NCBI GenBank assembly: GCA_020698575.1 | Contig: CM036244.1 | Location: forward strand, 24,647,034 to 24,711,033 | Direction: 5' to 3' | Length of the DNA: 64,000 bases | DNA from: Bostrychus sinensis | Taxonomy: Eukaryota; Chordata; Actinopteri; Gobiiformes; Eleotridae | Part shown: positions 11,441 through 25,208 of the stretch, piece after piece | Layout of the letters: every line of letters starts with the position of its first letter | How positions within the stretch are numbered: the stretch's first letter is position 1 | Translations under genes and position numbers: made by a program | Notes under the pieces: model-generated | The model's database searches: none | Told to the model about the DNA's origin: nothing | Seen by the model: only the letters and a program-made list of their open reading frames with translations

Positions 11441-14400
11441 GTGAGCTCTAATTCTAGTTATTACGCTGCGTGTATGACAGTGTCGTGGTTTGTGAATGCT
11501 TCTAAATGTGCCTAAGTGCAATGTTTCATTCACATGCAACAACTGCCGTGTGTGGAGATACCGCAGTACAATTGATGGTTTAACAGGTCCCCCCCCCCTT
11601 AAGTATGTTGACCAGGGGTTGCGGTTGCTTCATGGCGTGAAACCTTGCCTTGGGGAAAAAAACAGCTTTGGAATTAAGTGCTGTTTGCTGACTGTATGCA
11701 ACAAATGTGTTTTTAGAGGCATGCGTAATGGCTTTCTGTGTGTTATGTTGACTCGACTTCTCAGGACAATTCTCGACGAATTGCAACACAATGCGACACT
11801 AAAGCTGTATGGCGACATTTGTGAGTTCAGGTTAATGGGAATTGAACTGGGGTGGGGGGTGGGGGGGGGGTTGAGAGATATAACGCGTGCTCTGGAAGTG
11901 ACATGTTATGACCCTGCGTGTTGGAAACCGCAACCAGTGACAAGACTGTTGAGCAGCGGCTAACTTAACCTTGGAATAAACCCCGTGGACAGCGACTGTT
12001 CTGGCGGCTGTCTGTTCCCCTCATAACGCAGCACCCCGTTGATGAGGCACAGGCTAGCGACGTTCTCGTTTAGCCTAGCATTTATCTGTACTTGTAAGTT
12101 CAATGGTATCAATTTTAAAACACGACAGACGAGAAAATTAAAGCCATAATAGGTCTGTTATTTAATGCGTAAAACCACAGAGCGGTTTGGAGTGCAGGAG
12201 GAAAAGATGCATGAAAATGGCATACAAAATTGTAAATAGTTTATTAACATCACTGTCATGTTCTTTGCTTGTATACCTTCGCCTACTCCCCCTCCTCTTA
12301 ATGCACCTCTGTCGGTTACTATGCACTGTTAGACTATGATAGGAGGTGCATGCTCAAAAGCAGCAATGACCAACTGCTTTTAAACTAAAAAATAACACTG
12401 AAATCTTGCACATCGTGCACATGCTCTGAAGATCATGGAACCTCCTATCAAAACGTAAAATTGGGTCAGGGCTCAAAATCCCTGAAATATGACTTCTTTT
12501 AATTGCTGAAAAGTGAGCAGTATGTGTAACAAATAGTGAATAAAATATGTTTTGCATGGGAAGCAAGTTGAAGAATGGCCACAGAACAAAGGTTGTTAAA
12601 CAGGTGGTTCAGTGGTTACTTTGAATTTGACTAATTTAAGGGTTGTAAATTCATTTTTGCTTCATGTTGCCACACTCAGAGCCAGCTGATGTCAGAGGCC
12701 ATGCCCTGTACTTCATTAGAGTGGCTTCATTCGCATCAAAGATACAAGACAAGTCATTTAGCCTTAAGCCAGCTTTCTCGTCTCTGTCCTTTTGCCTGCC
12801 AGAGTTGCCAGTTTAAAAAAACCCACTCGGCACATCGGATATTCGTGTTTTACCGCACCTCTCCCTCATTCGCTGCAGTGCACAGTCATGTGGAGCTCCT
12901 TTTCCCCAGTCTTCTCCCTGGCATCCCTGCATTCTGTCGGGCTCATAATGTGAAAACTCCACGGACTCACTGGTGTAGCCACAACAAGACTTTTCTCAGC
13001 CAGTTTCTTCATCTGTTGACACATATGGTGCTTTCTTTCCACAATGAATGTCTGGTCGGTAGGAGGGTGGCAAACTCAAGATTTATTGTCCGGCAGGGAA
13101 TGTGTCTGGAAGAGCAGATTTTGTTGAGTGAGAAGGTGTTATCGCTCTTCGAGTTGCAGATGGATGTGCCTTGCGTGCTTGTGTACTGGCTGCATCTGAA
13201 GTGGCATGATTAGAGGAGCTGCTGGTAATTGCCTTTTTGGGGGTTGAATTTGCTTGGAGCCGAAAAGAGAAGAGAAAAAGGGCAAATTGTAGCAGGGATT
13301 TGCATTTCTATATTGTTCCTTGAGGCAGAGTAAGGCGTGATGCGGTAAAATGCAAAAATATCTCTAGTGATTACCAAATAAATGAGGGTAATGTCTCCCA
13401 GAGTGTGAAGGGAAGGCACTGTGTCTTTGTTTTTCTAAGAGGAAGCAAATATTCGGCCCATAAATTAACGTTAATGCTTACACCATGTTTTGGGAAATGA
13501 CTCAATATGCTAAACAATAGGATTACCCTCCACTGGCATTTCATGTTTTGCAGCTTTAAAAGAAGAAGCAAGCACTGTCATCATTGTAGAGAGAAGATTG
13601 TTTTGGAGATGTCAATATGTACTGGAGGTCTAGGGGGCTGGGGCACAACACTCCTGTCCTATTATGATGATGACTGTGAGTATAGCTGACAGGATGTAAT
13701 GGCCACAACCGTCCGAGTACAGCCGAGTATCAAACATAATTATGTCAGTCAAGACCTCAAAAGCTTTAAGGGTGAATTTACAGTTCCACTCAGCAGGGCA
13801 AACATGAGGACATAACAAGACAAAAAGACAGCTATGCTAGGTTTAGCTTCTCTAATGTATGAGATTTATCCTGTATTTGAGAAAAAACTGTACTGGAATC
13901 ATCAATAATAATAAGACCTTCAGATGTAATGTAGGCTTGCATATGAAGCATTTTAATAGATACCAATGTTCAGTTTATACCAGAGGCTATGGGCAATCAC
14001 ATGCTCACATATGTAGTTAGGGATGCTCCCATTGGCTAGTTGAGCTATACCACTTGTCAATAATCAATAAATGGGGGTTAAAACACTAAGAAATTGTCTA
14101 TTCCACTGCTGTTTAGACCTGCTTAAATTGCAAAACAGAACAAAAAAGAAAAAGCAAAATAAATCATGAATAATTATTGGTACTGCATTACAGAGGCAGA
14201 AGTAATAAGAGGATTGTATACCATACTTTAAAGCAAGTTTATGGGCAAGCTTTGTAATGTTTTAGTATTTTGTGGGGGTGATTTGGTTCAGATTGCCTTT
14301 TAAATAAAATAAATGCAGGAAAGGTTTCAAAGTTGTTGAAGAGCTGGGGTTGGGACTGTGATAGAGACAGAATTTTCATAAGTAGCTTTCGTAAGTCTCT

Positions 14401-16471
14401 TTTTCATCTAGGCTAATGTTCTGTGTGTTTCTATGATTCACACTCCATTGTTCCTTAACACACATTTAGTTTTGTCAAATCAATGCATAATAAAAATGTA
14501 TTATTTACAACAAATCTAACCTATTGAGCTGTTCAATGCTCAATGTATTCATATAGCTGGAGAGTCATATTTAGCTTTACTTTGTTTCTCAAAAGTAGCA
14601 AATTTGAGAAATTCTTGCTTCATGAGTAGCAAGAAGAATACAACAAAATGCATTATCTCGCAACTGACAAGTCACTGTTGGAATATAGCAATATTTAACC
14701 CTCATGTTATCAAAAGATTCTATAATTCCCAGGATGCGGTGTAAAAATGGAATATTTTATGAGTGTTTATGCATTTGAGGCTATATTTCTCCCAACATAA
14801 CACAGCGCACCAGGAATTCTCAATATTTCATGCTGTCTCGGTGAGCTGTGATCATTTCTGTACAGCTGAGAAGAAGTAAGATTAATCACCAGCTTGTCAT
14901 TCACATAGGAATTCTGTTACCTCCAGACACCCACTGATAGATGATAATTTCTCTTTTGTCACCAAGCCCAATCCTGTACAAACCTGCCATGTGTCCAATG
15001 TGTAAAAGTGAGAAAATCCACAAACAAATTACTCATATTAGACTATTTTGGCAGAGCTAGTAGAACTCCTGACAGGAACCATCTCAAGTGAAAGCACATC
15101 TTAGTAATTTAAAACCACCTGCCAACAAAGCAAAAGCATTTTTTACATAGGAAACAGTGCAGATGTATATGACTTTTGTTTGATGAAAAGAGAGCTGAAG
15201 CTGCAGTGTAACCCATTTAAAAAACAACAGAGAGATGTTTGTTAAATAGCACCGTTATATAGCTGGATTTTTGTAGTAAAACCATCCAAATTAGCACCAG
15301 ATTGTACCCATTTCCCCTCCAAATGAATTCATGAACATTCATCCTCCAACAATGCCTATACAGTATCCTATTGTGGGCCTATTGTCTTGCACAGTCTCTC
15401 CAGTGGTGTATATGAGAAAGCACCTCACATAAATCTCTGCTCAGTTCTTTCTCTGGGCCATAAATAACTCACCAAGCGTTTAATAGCCGCTCATATAGTT
15501 CATTTCCAAAACAAAACACTTCTGATGCTGTTTTTGAGTCGAACCTTTAATTACGGGTGGAAATATAGTTTGACGACAAATCTTACAGATCACACGGTTG
15601 TTCAGGGTTTTCTGTGACCTTCAAGTTGACGACTAAAATCTCAAAATATCAGTCTCTTTAATGTCCTGAAATTTCATATCAGGAATAGGCTGAATGTCTT
15701 TAGCTCCTGGGAAACTCCTAAAATGTCAAGTGCTGTATTACACATATCCACATTTGAAACCATGTTTGTCAGTTGCATCTCAAATTTGGGCTAATTTAGT
15801 TAGCATGTTCGGAAAATGTATTAACGTCTGAAGGGTACAACTTTTGATAGGACTTGGCGCAGGCACTTGGAAATAGTTATTGGACTCCGATAAAACGAAA
15901 GGTCAAATTTTATTCTGGTTCTAGACAACTTGGCTTTCCTGAGCATTTCTTGGCAAAGGAATGAATCTTTAACATGGTTCATTTTGTAGTCTACTGTTGA
16001 ATATAATGAAATATATCTATAACATTAAAGTATGTTCCATAGCATAATAATGCATACACGTAACAATAGCAAATGTTTAAAGTTCCATAGAACCCAATAA
16101 AAGTTATATTACCTAAAGTCCCTTCAGCTGAATGAATTGACTTAATCAATTGTTTAAAGTTACATGTCCCTGGAAGGCTACCTTAGGTCTAAACATTGTA
16201 TAAAAACAACAGAGCCATTTGCAATTCTGCCACCTGCCACACCCCACAGGAAGAGTTGCCATGTTCTTGGTGGTGGGTGGGCTTTGTACTGCGATGTTAA
16301 GTAACTTGGTCATTTAGGCTAACTAGTTTCCATTTTATAATCAGCATAACTGTTTACTTCAAACCCGAACGTGCAATATAATAACACTGACAAGAAACCT
16401 AGCCTACTGAAATAATGCAGATTTTGAAAGCATAGGGTCAAATTTAGCCCACCTTGCTCTCACTTGGTCTG

Positions 16472-16472
<1 letters not shown>

Positions 16473-16561
<89 letters not shown>
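16473..16561. repeat. (TA)n microsatellite, about 44 units
   Basis: An uninterrupted TA repeat of about 89 bases. It is expected to be length-variable between individuals and is prone to assembly error. Confidence 0.97.
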
Positions 16562-16563
<2 letters not shown>

Positions 16564-17949
16564 TTCACCTCTTATCCAAGAGGCTTTCTCAATTCTGAAA
16601 TGAACTGGTAAGAGAGCTGGTTTATATTATTCTAGGAAGGAGGAGTTTAGACCTGAAACTAAATTCTATTGGTCAATGTGACCATGAATAGCCTGAGTGG
16701 TTTCGGGTCATTAGGAGTCCTTTGTCCTCAGCTATATATGTATATATATTGTTCGTTTTTATGCACAAAAGAAGAACTGGGACACTCATGTTACTTTCTA
16801 GTGGCTGTTTGAATTTAGAGCTACACCTTTGAGACTCGACAAATGCTATTAGGTGTATGGATGGAGTGGCAAACAAACTTCTGTTGTTTTACATCAGCAG
16901 TCCCACAGGAATAAACAGTGAATGCAGTCTGCTGTTGGGCGTCCTGTTATCATCCTGAAAAATGACTCTCTCTAAAAGGCAACAGACGTAGATAAACAGC
17001 TGTTATTCTCCTCCGCTGCATTACACTGACCATCACTGTCACTGGTTGACTTCACTTACAATTATAAATGTGACGCTTCTGGCAGTACTTTTGTCAAACC
17101 AGTCAGGAAGATTATGATGCATGCCGCCGTTGCCCTGGTAACCCAGTGTTAGTTAAAGACACGAGGCTGATGGTCCTTAAGGGATTTTAGCGATGTCAGT
17201 TGGAAAGGGGATGTTTTAATTGTCTCATTTTAATGGAGCGGAGTAAATGGCGTGTGTCACCATTTTATGGGAGGAGACTGAGGTGGTAGCAGTATGGCCT
17301 CATCTATCAGTGTCTTTCTCAACTTGCTTTCTGTATTGCTGAGGTATTGCATGGGAATTTTTCAGGCATTGTTTTGTGCCACCATTCCATTGCCATGGAC
17401 AAACAGTACGTAGGTGTGAGTCCAGCTAGCATGGCCAGCCAGCCTACATCTTTCTATACAAAGAATTATCCTGGAACTTGTTGGATTTTCATGGACGGCA
17501 CTAACAGTGCAATCAATCAGAGAAACACGCAAGCAGACCCCTGATCAACAACAAACACGGCAGTGCGGTATGAACATCTTTTGGTGGTTTTGTAATAAAA
17601 ACACCAGGAAACATTGTGGTATGAGCAACTCTGTAATTATGTATGAATGGGACAGCAGCACAAGCCCATTATTTAAAGGCTTATGGAGGGTTTCTTTAAA
17701 TGTGGCTGTTAAAATGGCAACAGGACAAAGAAAAAAATCACAGAGGGCTGAACAACAAAGTGGACTTCAGCAGAATCACCAAGTGACGAAGGAAAGCGCT
17801 TAATGTCATCAAACAGAGGCAAGAGTAGTTATAAAATTCATCTAGGTTATTTTTGATAGGAGATGTCTTCTGCTTTTCTATGATGCACTGCAGATAAGCG
17901 GCTGTGATAGGGCGGTGCCAAGTCAAGCAATTAGACACAACTCTCTTTG

Positions 17950-18045
17950 GCAGGGCATCCAGTTCTCAACCTGGTCTTGGTCTTGATTCAACCTCAAAAA
18001 GTCTCAGTCCACTGTGGTCTCGGACAGGTCTCTGTCTCCATTAGT
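17950..18045. repeat. GGTCTTGGTCTTGA-type degenerate repeat fragment
   Basis: The stretch holds repeated TCTTGG/TCTCGG motifs (CTGGTCTTGGTCTTGATTCA, then GTGGTCTCGGACAGGTCTC) of a kind scattered in fish genomes. It is too decayed to assign to a family. Confidence 0.35.
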
Positions 18046-19964
18046 ATTGTGTTGACTACAGCACTACTGACCACCAATGGCTGGAGTGCTATATTAAAGC
18101 GTTTGGCCCTATCTCACAAGCTTACACAATTAAAATAAAATCCTAAATATATGTTCCAAAAACTAATAATTCCTTCTACGGCCCATTACTGACATTTCCA
18201 TGAAATTTCATGAAAATTTGTTTGTCATTAGTATTTTTAAACTTGCTATCGGAACAACATACTAACAAATCAAGTAATGCCAGCATAATGCAACCACCTT
18301 GGTGGATGAAATCATATTTTAATGCACTAGATATAGAAAAGCTATTACACAAGGTTATAATGACTGGTGAAGCTAAATGCCAACATAAAGCAGATGGAAT
18401 GGCTGGGTTAACATTACAGAAATGCGAGATCAGGCAAGACAACAGGGCAGTGAGAAAAACACACATCAAAGATAATAAAAAGGCTGTAATTGGCGTGTCA
18501 GTTTGCTGGATGCTCATTCGCCGGCTTAGGAGCCGTGACAGCAACAGCCTGGGCCCCTTAGGTCTTTAACCTTGACTCAGGAGCTGTCGGGCGAGAAATC
18601 AGATGGCACGTGCGGTCAAGAAGGATTCGTCTGTTATGTAGAGGTCACCGTTCAAAGATGAAAAAAACATTAGTAAACAATCAATACAGAAACAGACAAG
18701 CAAGAAGATTCAAAAACATGCCTGTAAAATGCTTTAAGACTAACAGGATAACCCAATCTTAAATCTGATTATTGCCAAAGAGCTCGCAATGTGTAACAGT
18801 GCTAATTTGATTACTGTGATGACTTTTATTAAATTTTCTCCTACAAGTGCATTCATCTGGAGAGAACTTTATTACTTTAGTTTATAGACTGAGGAAGCAC
18901 ATAGTAAAATGCAGTATTGCTCTTTTACTATATACTACTCCTAGATGGTACCAGCATGTCACTGCCTTTCCAAGATTTTACTGACAGGGTGCCAAAGATA
19001 TATGCATGAACTGCAGTTTATAATGCACTAAAACCACCTTCATAGGACCTTTACTACAGCACATTCTGTCTTTGTGAAGGAATACGCTTTTAATGATGCA
19101 CTGTAGCACTTTAAACATTCATGCACAAAGAATTACTACAACAATGTTGCTGCCCTTGTAGCTGTTCAATAATGCATTATAATCAAGGTACTATATTGAA
19201 GGTAATGAATAGCGCTGGTATTGTTAATGTGCTGGATAAAATGAAAAATTACAGTTGATAATCCTTATCAGACTAACTGCCAGAGGACGTTTGTTCCCAA
19301 TAAGGAGGTCTACTATCTTAATGTCAGCTATCTGAACAGCTAGACCTTGGTGTCGTCCGGTTGCATATCCACCAACATTACAAACACAAGAAAGGACAAC
19401 TTTGGCCCACTCAGAGATCCACCTTGAAAAAGTTTGACTTGCTGCCAAGATTGTAAACACACTTCACTGTGAGGACAGGTTGACGCGCAGCAGTGACTTT
19501 GTCCTGCAGTAAAACGCTGCCACAGGTTACCATGGTGAACACAGTCTACTCAACATACGCCATTATGCATATGTACGGCCACAGGGGAAGCAAATAATAG
19601 AGGATAATAGAGGATAAGAACAGTCAGACAATTGCATCATGCTGCTTGTGACTCACAATTTTATCTGTGTAGAATGATAATTTAAAAGTTTTTTTTTTTT
19701 ACAATTCTTTATCTAGTACTGTGCAAACACATTGGTGATGTGTGAAAAATGCTGTTAACTTAATGCTGTAATGTATAACTTTAATAAATACAGAATATGG
19801 CTTTTTATGAAATTTTCAGAAAAGGTCGGTAAGTTCATAACAATGCATTATGTACTTGACCCATTATAGATCACTGTTTAGATGACCGTTTTGAGATACG
19901 GACTGAAGACACAAACTTCATTCACTAAAAGATCAAATGATTAGTTTCAGTAGATTATTAAGGG

Positions 19965-20095
19965 ATTTGTGGCTCAGTGGAAAGAGCATTAACACCTGAA
20001 CTAGAAGATCTTTGGGTGTAAGTCCAGGTCTGGACACTATATCTTTAGCACTGCAAAGTAGGACCAGTCCCTTGGCAGAGGTGCTTCTAGTTTAA
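19965..20095 (+). mobile_element. tRNA-derived SINE, degenerate
   Basis: The head is TGTGGCTCAGTGGAAAGAGC (A-box-like). A weak B-box-like GTGTAAGTCCA follows near 20016, and the body ends GAGGTGCTTCTAGTT. The same closing motif occurs at 57618-57632 after another SINE-like head, so the two are probably copies of one family. The B box is mutated, so internal promoter activity is unlikely. Confidence 0.6.
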
Positions 20096-20449
20096 ATTCC
20101 TCTTCTTTTTTTCATAATTTTGTACATTAATAAACTTTTCTTGGTTCATAACCTTTATATTTCAACACTAACACAAGTAGTGCTATTATAGCTGTTTAAC
20201 AAAACGTATTTAAAATACAGTTATATATTTAATATATGCTTAAAGTGCAGACTGTCACCTGTAATTTCAGGGTAATCACATCCAAATCGGGAGGAGGGTT
20301 TAGGAATTACAGCTCTTTAATGTGTAGCTCCCCCCTTCTTTAAGGGCTCAAAAGTAATTGGACAGTTGCCTCTAAAGCTACTTCATGGGCTGCATGTGCT
20401 ATTTCCCTCATTAATCCCTCATAAACTGAGCAGGTAAAAGGTCTGGACT

Positions 20450-20920
20450 TGATTCCAGTTGGGGCATGTGCATTAAAAAGCTGTTGCTGTGAACCCACAA
20501 CATGAAGTCTCAATGGAAGTGAACCAGACCATCATTAGGCTAAAACAAAGTGTGAAGAAAAAAACCCTCCACAACATCCACCTAGAATAGAACACTCTCC
20601 TGGAAGTAGGTCTATCAGTGTCTAGGTCCACCATAAAGAGAAAACTTCATGAGAGAAAATACAGAGGGCTGACCACAAGGTGCAGACCATTCATCAGCCT
20701 CAACAACAGAAAGGCCACATTAGATCTGGCCAAAAACACCTAAAGAAGCCAGCTCAGGCCTGGAACAGCATTCTTTGGACAGATGAGACTCAGACCTGTA
20801 CCAGAATGATGAGCAGAGAAAAGTCTGGAGAAGGCTTGGAACAGCTCATGATCCAAAGCACATCACATCTTCTGTAAAATATGGTGAAGCAGTGTGATGT
20901 GTGAGTGTATATAACTTCCA
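20450..20920 (+). pseudogene. Broken Tc1-like transposase
   Basis: Translation across frames gives pieces typical of the Tc1 family: LDLIPVGACALK, a run of QQQKGHIRSGQKHLKKPAQA and ILWTDET. Stops interrupt all frames, and the region carrying the later catalytic residues is not recognisable. The largest open piece is 20680-20877. It lies between the inverted ends of the element at 20140-21570. Confidence 0.65.
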
Positions 20921-21020
20921 ATGGCACTGGGTCACTGGTGTTTATTGATGATGTGTCAGAAGACAGAAGCAGCCAGATGAATTCTAAAGTGTATAGGGCT
21001 ATACTTTCTGCTCACATCCG

Positions 21021-21026
<6 letters not shown>

Positions 21027-21058
<32 letters not shown>
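21027..21058. repeat. (TA)n microsatellite inside the Tc1-like element
   Basis: About 16 TA units between the transposase relic and the right inverted end. It probably expanded after insertion. Confidence 0.95.
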
Positions 21059-21061
<3 letters not shown>

Positions 21062-22705
21062 TTAAGTAAGTTAATGTGACAACGCTTTACAGTTTTTTTA
21101 AAGCAAAGAAGGAGAGAATTCTATAGTCGAGTCAAGTTCAGATCTCAGCCCGATTGTGCTGCATTTCACTTGGTTAAGACAAACCTTAAGGCAGAAAGAC
21201 CCACAAACAAGCGACAACTGAAGACAGCTGCAGTAAAGGCTTGACAGAGCATCACAATGGAGGAAACCCAGTGTTTGCCAATGTTCATGGGTTCCAGACT
21301 GCCTGCAAAGGATTCTCAACAAAATATTGAAAAAGAACATTTTATTCATGGTAATATTCATTTGCCCAATTACTTCTGAGATCCTTTAAAAAGAGGTGGC
21401 TACATATTAAAGAGCTGTAATTTCTAAAGCCTTCTTCTGTTTGAGTGTGAATCGCCTCAGATTACAGCAGAGCCTGCACTTTAAGCACATATTAACTAAC
21501 TGCAATTTGAATATGTTTTGGTAAAAAACAAACTTGTGTCAGTGTCCAAATATGTTTAGACCTAACTGTAATTGTAACCAAACCATGATAAATAGTTCAC
21601 TGGAAGATGCTCATTTTGGATTAATCTATATATTATTTTATGCTTCAGCACACTAGAAAATGGCAGTGATAGTGATGTATGCAGTTCCTTGTCAATCAAA
21701 GAAGCACATGCATTAAGCAAATGTTTAATAGAGCTTCAACAGGAAAATCCATATTGTACAGTTGTCAAAGAGCAGTCCAGTGTCATCTATAGTTAGGCTT
21801 AGGGCATTTTTATATCATTTGTAAACTCTTGACTGTGCACACTGAATAAAAAAACACATATAAACTTGAAATGTGAAAAAAGTCCAGATATTGCCGTTTG
21901 CTTCCCGCTCAACCTATTTTATATTTATTGGATTTTCCTTCATATTTTATGCATTTTAGTAGCGCAATATTAAACCTATAAAACCATATCTGCTACTATT
22001 GGATGTCATGGGTGGTTTGTTTACTGGGCCAAGTTTTTCATATTTTCATTAAAAATGCATGGCCCCATAGAGTCAGAAAGGGAGAATATAAAGTTAAATA
22101 AACAAATGCTTGGTTAGCAAATTTGTCCTCATATGTTGAATATTGACTTCTGATGGTCATCACCAGTAGTGCCTTGCCCCCACATTTGAGGAAGTTTTGA
22201 ACTCCAACTACAAGTCATGACCTTAATTCAAATTTCAGAGGAATGGGCAGGGTTTTTAAAAAGTTACTTTGCCAGATTTAAATTATGGATGAAGAAAAGG
22301 AAGGAGCAGGACACCAAGAGTGAATACAAACTTCAGGAAGCCTTTGTTGAGGTCCTAGGCTTTTTGGATTTATAACAAACTGAGTGCATGAAAAATACAT
22401 TATTAGCACCCGAGTGACTCATCCATTTAAACCTAGCATCTGTAAATGTAACAGCTATTAAACTAAAAATGGGTACAAGAGGTGAATAATTTATTTATGC
22501 GTTGTCCATTGACTAATTAATTAAGCAATTATGTGCACTTGACTGGACATTTATGTACAGTAGAGTCTGCACCAAGTTGTGGTCACTTTTCATACAAGAT
22601 ATCTGCTTGTACTCTAGAAGGGTGTAAGAGCATAGAAAATGCAGAAATTGTCAATAGTTATAACACTATACACCAGGCTGAAATGTAACACCAGTGATGT
22701 GACCT

Positions 22706-23940
22706 GGTCCATGTACCTTTTGTACAATTGATTTTCGTTTGAAAAACAAAAATCAAAAAAATTAAAAAAAAACTTTTTTCTTTTCTTTTTTTTTTGTGAA
22801 TGTAAAAGAAAAAACAAATAACATTTGATTTTTAATTTTTTGATTTGATGCTTAGTACAAAAAAATTAACCTTTGAGGACTGGCTCAGGGACGATTCAAT
22901 ATTTAATTTTTCTTTAATCATTTTACGTGAGCTGAAAGTTGATCCCGTGTGGCCTGTGTGGCTTACAGTTCATTATCACTACAGTGACGGTAGTTAAAGC
23001 TTTGCCTGACTCTCTTTAGTTAGACTAGAGGACTTAACTAAGTTAGACTCAACTTTTTAGAGCCGCAACCCCCAAAGAACATTGCTGATATTCGCAACCC
23101 TCCACCCACTGCACCAGTCGCTGTCTGTGGTGCTGAAAGCAAGTGCAGCAAAAGACCACATTATTTCTTATTGTTCTAAATGAAAATATGGCTTTAATTT
23201 TACACTTCTAATATTACAGAAATGGACTCATGGCGAAAAAAAAAATTAACTAAATGAAGCGCGCTTATCATATTCAACAAGTGTGTAACTTACAGGCTAG
23301 GAGAGAGAGAAAAACAGGCTTATTTTTAGCAATACACTACCTCTCCGTGACCCTTCTCATGCTGTTTTGTTAAATTTAATAACTTTTATAGTTTCATATT
23401 ATGCGTAATGAACCATGGCCAGCTGCTGCCATATCGGAACCAGGTGGACTCGAAAGACTGGGGTCAGACCAGGACCAGAAGTGGACCCCGATAGCACTGG
23501 GAATTTGGCCGCGGACCCTCGCGGATTCTGTAGGCAGTGTACTCAGAACACTGAGAGGAAACTCGAGGTGACTCAGCAGAGAGCCTGACAGCAGCATGAC
23601 GTCCTGCACGCAGTTCTCCGAGCCGGTGGATAGGATTTAGTTTCACCTCGGCACCTGGGTTTGCAGATTGGAGTAGCCTACATTGCCTGCAGGATCCGCG
23701 AGGGTCCGCAGCCAAATCCCGAGCGCTATCATGGATGTATGGGCCACATGGAATTAACTTCCGGGTCATGTAAAACAATTAAAAGTCCTTAAATATTAAT
23801 TTTTTGTACTAAGCATCAAATTGAAAAATGAAAAATCAAACTTGTTTTCTTTTACATTCAAAAAAAAAAAAAAAGACTCTTTCATTTTTTGATTTTTTGT
23901 TTCTCAAACAAAAATCAATTAAACAAAAGGTACATGGACC
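22706..23940. mobile_element. Foldback-type element with long inverted arms, family unknown
   Basis: The outer ends are GGTCCATGTACCTTTTG and its inverse CAAAAGGTACATGGACC. The inverted arms continue through a GAAAAACAAAAATC block, a TGAATGTAAAAGAAAA block, a TTGATGCTTAGTACAAAAA block and a CCGTGTGGCC/CCATGTGGCC block. The left arm is about 22706-22970 and the right about 23742-23940. Between them a second palindrome is nested, with CGCGGACCCTCGCGGAT at about 23510-23526 matched in reverse at 23693-23711. Flanking TGACCT and TAACCT may be a decayed target duplication. No transposase is seen, so it is non-autonomous. Confidence 0.7.
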
Positions 23941-25129
23941 TAACCTGAAACACAAAGTCCACAGAGATCTTTCCAACACTGCACTTCTGCCACCCATGAT
24001 CTGTGCCTTTCATTAAAGACATTAAATGCTGTTAAGGGATATTCCTGCTAAGACATCATTATAAAGTCTCCAAAATGTTTTACGTTGGATTATGTGGTTC
24101 TTAAACATCTTAAAACATAAAAAGACCCTACTCTTTGAAGAGATACTAAAGAGGTATAAAAACAGTGTATTCACAGTGAGCCCTGTCTGCGGAATTGAAG
24201 CACTCAGCATTGTTTATTTTGAGCCGATGCTGTGATGGTACCAGTTTCAGTTTATTGTACGTATCTTTTTGTACCAAAATTATGTATTATGTATCTAAGT
24301 ATAGTCCATGTGGTTATTTTTTAGTAGGCTGACGCCAATGTGATTTAAATAATCAGCACGTTCTGCTGTCCCATATCACTCATTAAAATAATGGTATATT
24401 TTTCTGAGCAATATGAAAATCTGGCAATATCAGTGGGGCAAGATGCGCGGCTGCACTGCAGCTTGTTTCAAATCTCAGACATGGCTCTGTGCAGTGCAGC
24501 CTACATGCGTTTTAACATCAGAAAGAAGACTGAAAATAAGCTAATGAGCTAATTGATGCATGTGTTTTGTGTTGCGCTTTATTTCACAACTTTAAAATTT
24601 ATAAATTGGATTTTTAATTTGTTGCAGAGTTCAAAGCATTGCATGCTGCACTTGCCTGGGGCTCTTCTCTCCTCGCTATGACCGTTATGTCAGCGGCAGC
24701 AGCAGCTAAGACACACATGCGGAGTGAGCAGAAGAAGAGGGAACTAACGTGAGCCATAGCAGAGATGGAAAAGATATTAGCATCATTTATTTAGCCCCAT
24801 TTGCTCCCCAGTCCATCATTTTGTGGTTATTTAGTTCTTGTTGATAGTGTTAAGCTAAGGAGAGCCAATGAACTAACTACAGTCTGGTAGAGTCACATGT
24901 CTGCTGGAGTCAAATGTCTTTTACATTAAAAAAATGGTAATTATATCTAGGATTGTGCAGCCACAAGTTATTTTGGAAGCGGCTTTGGTTAAGGTCAATA
25001 CGTCATTTCTGTTACCACTGGTGCACTGCTGATTGTGCTACCAGTTTGTAATTGTCTTGCAGTTAGGTTTCCTTGGTTACAATAAAAAGGAAAATGGTCT
25101 TTTTTGAGTTTGCACTAATAAAGGTGGCA

Positions 25130-25208
25130 GTATTTTATCTATCATCATTTATATCGTCATTTATATTGTTATAGCAATATATTGTGATATAAATTTGCCC
25201 AGCTCTAG
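25130..25208. mobile_element. Possible hAT-like terminal fragment
   Basis: The stretch TTATAGCAATATATTGTGATATAAATTTGCCCAGCTCT resembles the decayed end of hAT-type elements common in fish, whose consensus ends in a GCCCAGCCCTA-like motif. A matching left end was not found, so the element's extent is unknown. Confidence 0.35.

Larger units (their letters stand above)
20140..21570 (+). mobile_element. Decayed full-length Tc1-like transposon
   Basis: Both ends carry long imperfect inverted repeats. Read inward, the right end begins CAGTTAGGTCTAAACATATTTG, and both sides share a GCTTAAAGTGCAG block and an AATTACAGCTCTTTAATRTG block. The span of about 1.43 kb suits a near full-length element. The interior keeps a transposase relic on the + strand, including a WTDET-type motif (about 20777-20791) that carries the first catalytic aspartate of Tc1 transposases. 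Several stops and frameshifts break it, so it is inactive. A (TA)n tract lies inside at 21027-21058. Confidence 0.8.

Noticed and set aside
11496..11963. 155-codon open frame just after the exon 1 donor
   Set aside because: It begins inside the presumed intron, crosses C and G homopolymers and encodes nothing recognisable. It is taken as chance.
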